52,544 nucleotides of DNA from an uncultured Campylobacter sp. Its GTDB lineage: Bacteria > Campylobacterota > Campylobacteria > Campylobacterales > Campylobacteraceae. The stretch is taken from NCBI RefSeq assembly GCF_937959485.1, contig NZ_CALGPY010000013.1, forward strand, positions 1-52,544, given 5' to 3'. The notes below the pieces were generated by a model, which saw nothing but the letters and a program-made list of their open reading frames with translations, was not told where the DNA came from and did no database searches. Position numbers and translations under genes: made by a program. This document shows positions 50,931-52,544 of the stretch, in pieces (positions within the stretch are counted from its first letter, which is position 1; each line of letters starts with the position of its first letter).

Positions 50931-51827
50931 ATGGCTCTGCACACTAGAATGAACGCTAAGGCTATTATCTCTCAGATTATGAGGCAAGCAAACGGTATCG
51001 GAATATCAAAAAGTAACGTAAGACGTAATAGTAAGCTTAAAGGACAAAATGGTCATACAAAGAGCGCATACGCCCATAGCATTAAAAGCATTCAAAATTT
51101 AAGAGCGGTAACTACTCAATATATAGAATTTCTTAAAGTTAGGCACGGTCAAAAAATAATGCAAAACATCAATGCCGGCAGTGCAAGAGAGTGGCTACTG
51201 CAAAAAGCAAATAAAATAAGCGGCGGAGCGCTTAATACCTATATATCGGCATTAGCTAAGAGCTTTGATAATTGCAGTAAGCTAGGTCTAAACGTATCGG
51301 GAAAGGATATTACGGATATCCGGAAAGAATTTAAGAAAAAGGGTATGAACCTTCGTAAAAGGCATTATAACAGAGCCTATGAAAACCCATATAAGATCAT
51401 AAACAATATGCAACTAAGCTCATTATACTATATATCCGCCAAGCTTCAATTGGAGGCAGGACTAAGACTGGATGACGCTATCAACTCAAGCAAATGGGAA
51501 ATCAACGATGATAATAGTATAACCATACTCGGCAGTAAGAACGGCTTATGCTACAGTACTAAAAAGCTAAGCGATAAGACTATAAGGCAGCTAAAGCTTG
51601 CTAAGGAATCTGGATACTATGCCCCAAAGAATGCGTACGTAAAGGATCTAAAAGCAGCAGGAGCGGACAAAAGAGGAACACATGGGCTTAGATATAACTT
51701 CGCTCAAGAAAGATATGAAGAGTTACGTGAAAAGGGTATGAGTCATATGCAAGCTTTAGCTCAAGTGTCTATAGATATGGGGCATTCAAGAGTAGAGATA
51801 ACTAGGCATTATTTGGTTGGGCTATAG
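50931..51827 (+). CDS. Tyrosine recombinase / integrase
   Basis: 298 residues. The N-terminal half has a SAM-like core-binding domain (VTTQYIEFLKVRHGQKIMQN, NTYISALAKSFDNCSKLG). The catalytic set is Arg in LEAGLRLDDAI, Lys in ILGSKNG, HGLR in GTHGLRYNFAQ, His in DMGHSRVEITRH and the nucleophile Tyr in RHYLVGL near the C-terminus. All six expected positions are visible, so it should be active. It forms a two-gene unit with the basic HTH protein. No tRNA attachment site is seen in the window. Confidence 0.85.
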   Translation: MALHTRMNAKAIISQIMRQANGIGISKSNVRRNSKLKGQNGHTKSAYAHSIKSIQNLRAVTTQYIEFLKVRHGQKIMQNINAGSAREWLLQKANKISGGALNTYISALAKSFDNCSKLGLNVSGKDITDIRKEFKKKGMNLRKRHYNRAYENPYKIINNMQLSSLYYISAKLQLEAGLRLDDAINSSKWEINDDNSITILGSKNGLCYSTKKLSDKTIRQLKLAKESGYYAPKNAYVKDLKAAGADKRGTHGLRYNFAQERYEELREKGMSHMQALAQVSIDMGHSRVEITRHYLVGL

Positions 51828-52139
51828 TATAGGTGGCTTGGTTTGATTAGAGGCATTACTTAGGTTTGATTAAAAGAGTGGATGGCCAGATAGATGCTTT
51901 CGACATTTAAAAGTCTTTTTTAATGCTTAATGATGCTTAGATGATTTAAATATCCTAAATATCTTTGATACCCCTGTCAATGCTCAAATTCCTATTAAAG
52001 TAAGGCTGCGTATACTTAAAGCGGGGTTTTACATAAAATATCTATAAAGAGATGGATGGAGGTCACTCTATCTGCTTGTAAGAGTAATGCTTTAGCAAAG
52101 AATGCTCCTAAAAGGAATAAAAGAGACGAGTTTAAAATT

Positions 52140-52460
52140 TAACTAAAAAGACTTTTATAAGAAAATATCCCTGCAATGGATAAAATGCTGATTTGGTTGA
52201 GAAATTTAAGCTACCTATATATGAAACTCATGGATTATGGAATTAATGGATTAAATGGGCTTACTAATAGCTTTAGAATATCTGAAATACGCAGTAAGCT
52301 CGTCCCGGTTATTTTCTAGAGACTTAGCTAGATTAGAAAAATCCTCTGTATGTTTATAGTATTTGTCCGTTTATGGCAAGAGCTTTGCTATATCTATGGT
52401 ATTTGCCGTATATATTACTTTCTTAAGCTTGTCGGATGTATTCTGTTCAATCAACAACTG
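52140..52460 (-). pseudogene. Decayed IS256-family (mutator-type) transposase fragment
   Basis: On the minus strand one frame reads TSDKLKKVIYTANTIDIAKL, stop, TDKYYKHTEDFSNLAKSL, ENNRDELTAYFRYSKAISKP, stop, SINSI, then further stops. This follows the order of the C-terminal half of IS256 transposases (LK-VYTA, then NWDELT-FFKYP-EIRK, then IYTTNAIE). The N-terminal half is not found before the window edge. The stretch 51828-52139 shows no gene. Confidence 0.65.
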
Positions 52461-52544
52461 CGCAAACCTTCAAAGAAGCTATTCTTTAGCCCTCTCTCCC
52501 CTTAAAATTTAAACCCCAGCCCCTTTAAATAACCTAGCCACCAT

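Noticed and set aside
1..52544. tRNA genes or a tRNA attachment site for the recombinase
   Set aside because: No cloverleaf with a T-arm GGTTCGA-type core was recognised in the gene-free stretches.

Overview
The window looks like chromosomal DNA of a Campylobacter species, most like the oral, mid-GC group (C. gracilis, C. rectus, C. showae type). Three things point there: the gene order ppiD-ftsA-ftsZ with a divergent rsmH, the clpB / ctpA-purC-purS-purQ-plsC block that C. jejuni also has, and the very frequent AAATTTTA words in both genes and spacers. The species is inferred; no 16S gene is present.

Left part (1-11.5 kb): a cell-division cluster on the minus strand (ppiD, ftsA, ftsZ, then a flavin-binding split-barrel protein). 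Facing it are rsmH, an FtsL-like bitopic protein and rmuC on the plus strand. About 2 kb with no convincing gene follows, then a small lipoprotein. At 11.5-13 kb lies RNase P RNA (rnpB, minus). Beside it are the broken C-terminal piece of a polymorphic toxin with an intact immunity-like gene, and some degenerate tandem repeats. At 13-16.7 kb are truD, an unrecognised 345-residue protein, a small membrane protein and two tandem copies of a 160-residue family of unknown function (here called MAFV, from its first residues).

At 17-25 kb there is a packed minus-strand operon ctpA-purC-purS-purQ-(SH3 membrane protein)-plsC. Divergent clpB has a consensus sigma70 promoter overlapped by a good match to the HspR operator (HAIR). 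A short CRISPR array (four repeats, three spacers, no cas genes here) follows clpB.

The accessory part (25-50 kb) is a type I secretion island. On the minus strand, in transcription order, it has an HlyB-type ABC exporter, a RelE/ParE-type toxin-antitoxin pair, an HlyD-type adaptor, a TolC-type outer membrane protein, a third MAFV protein, and a 1260-residue RTX protein 16 bp downstream of that. On the plus strand there is a membrane-anchored protein and then a roughly 3,680-residue RTX protein with about 15 calcium-binding modules. Both RTX proteins carry a module like the FrpC self-processing module. In the smaller one the Asp-Pro cleavage site is intact; in the larger one it is Ser-Pro. 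The larger gene also has an ATA codon where its start should be and one in-frame TAA, so it looks like a young pseudogene. A roughly 180-bp inverted repeat flanks the tolC gene.

The right end (50-52.5 kb) has a helix-turn-helix protein, a tyrosine recombinase and a decayed IS256-family transposase, which suggests the edge of a mobile or once mobile region. The best candidate for a little-described system is the RTX / self-processing module / MAFV set. My working model is a type I secreted, calcium-triggered effector with a dedicated partner or immunity protein, plus two spare copies of that partner elsewhere.
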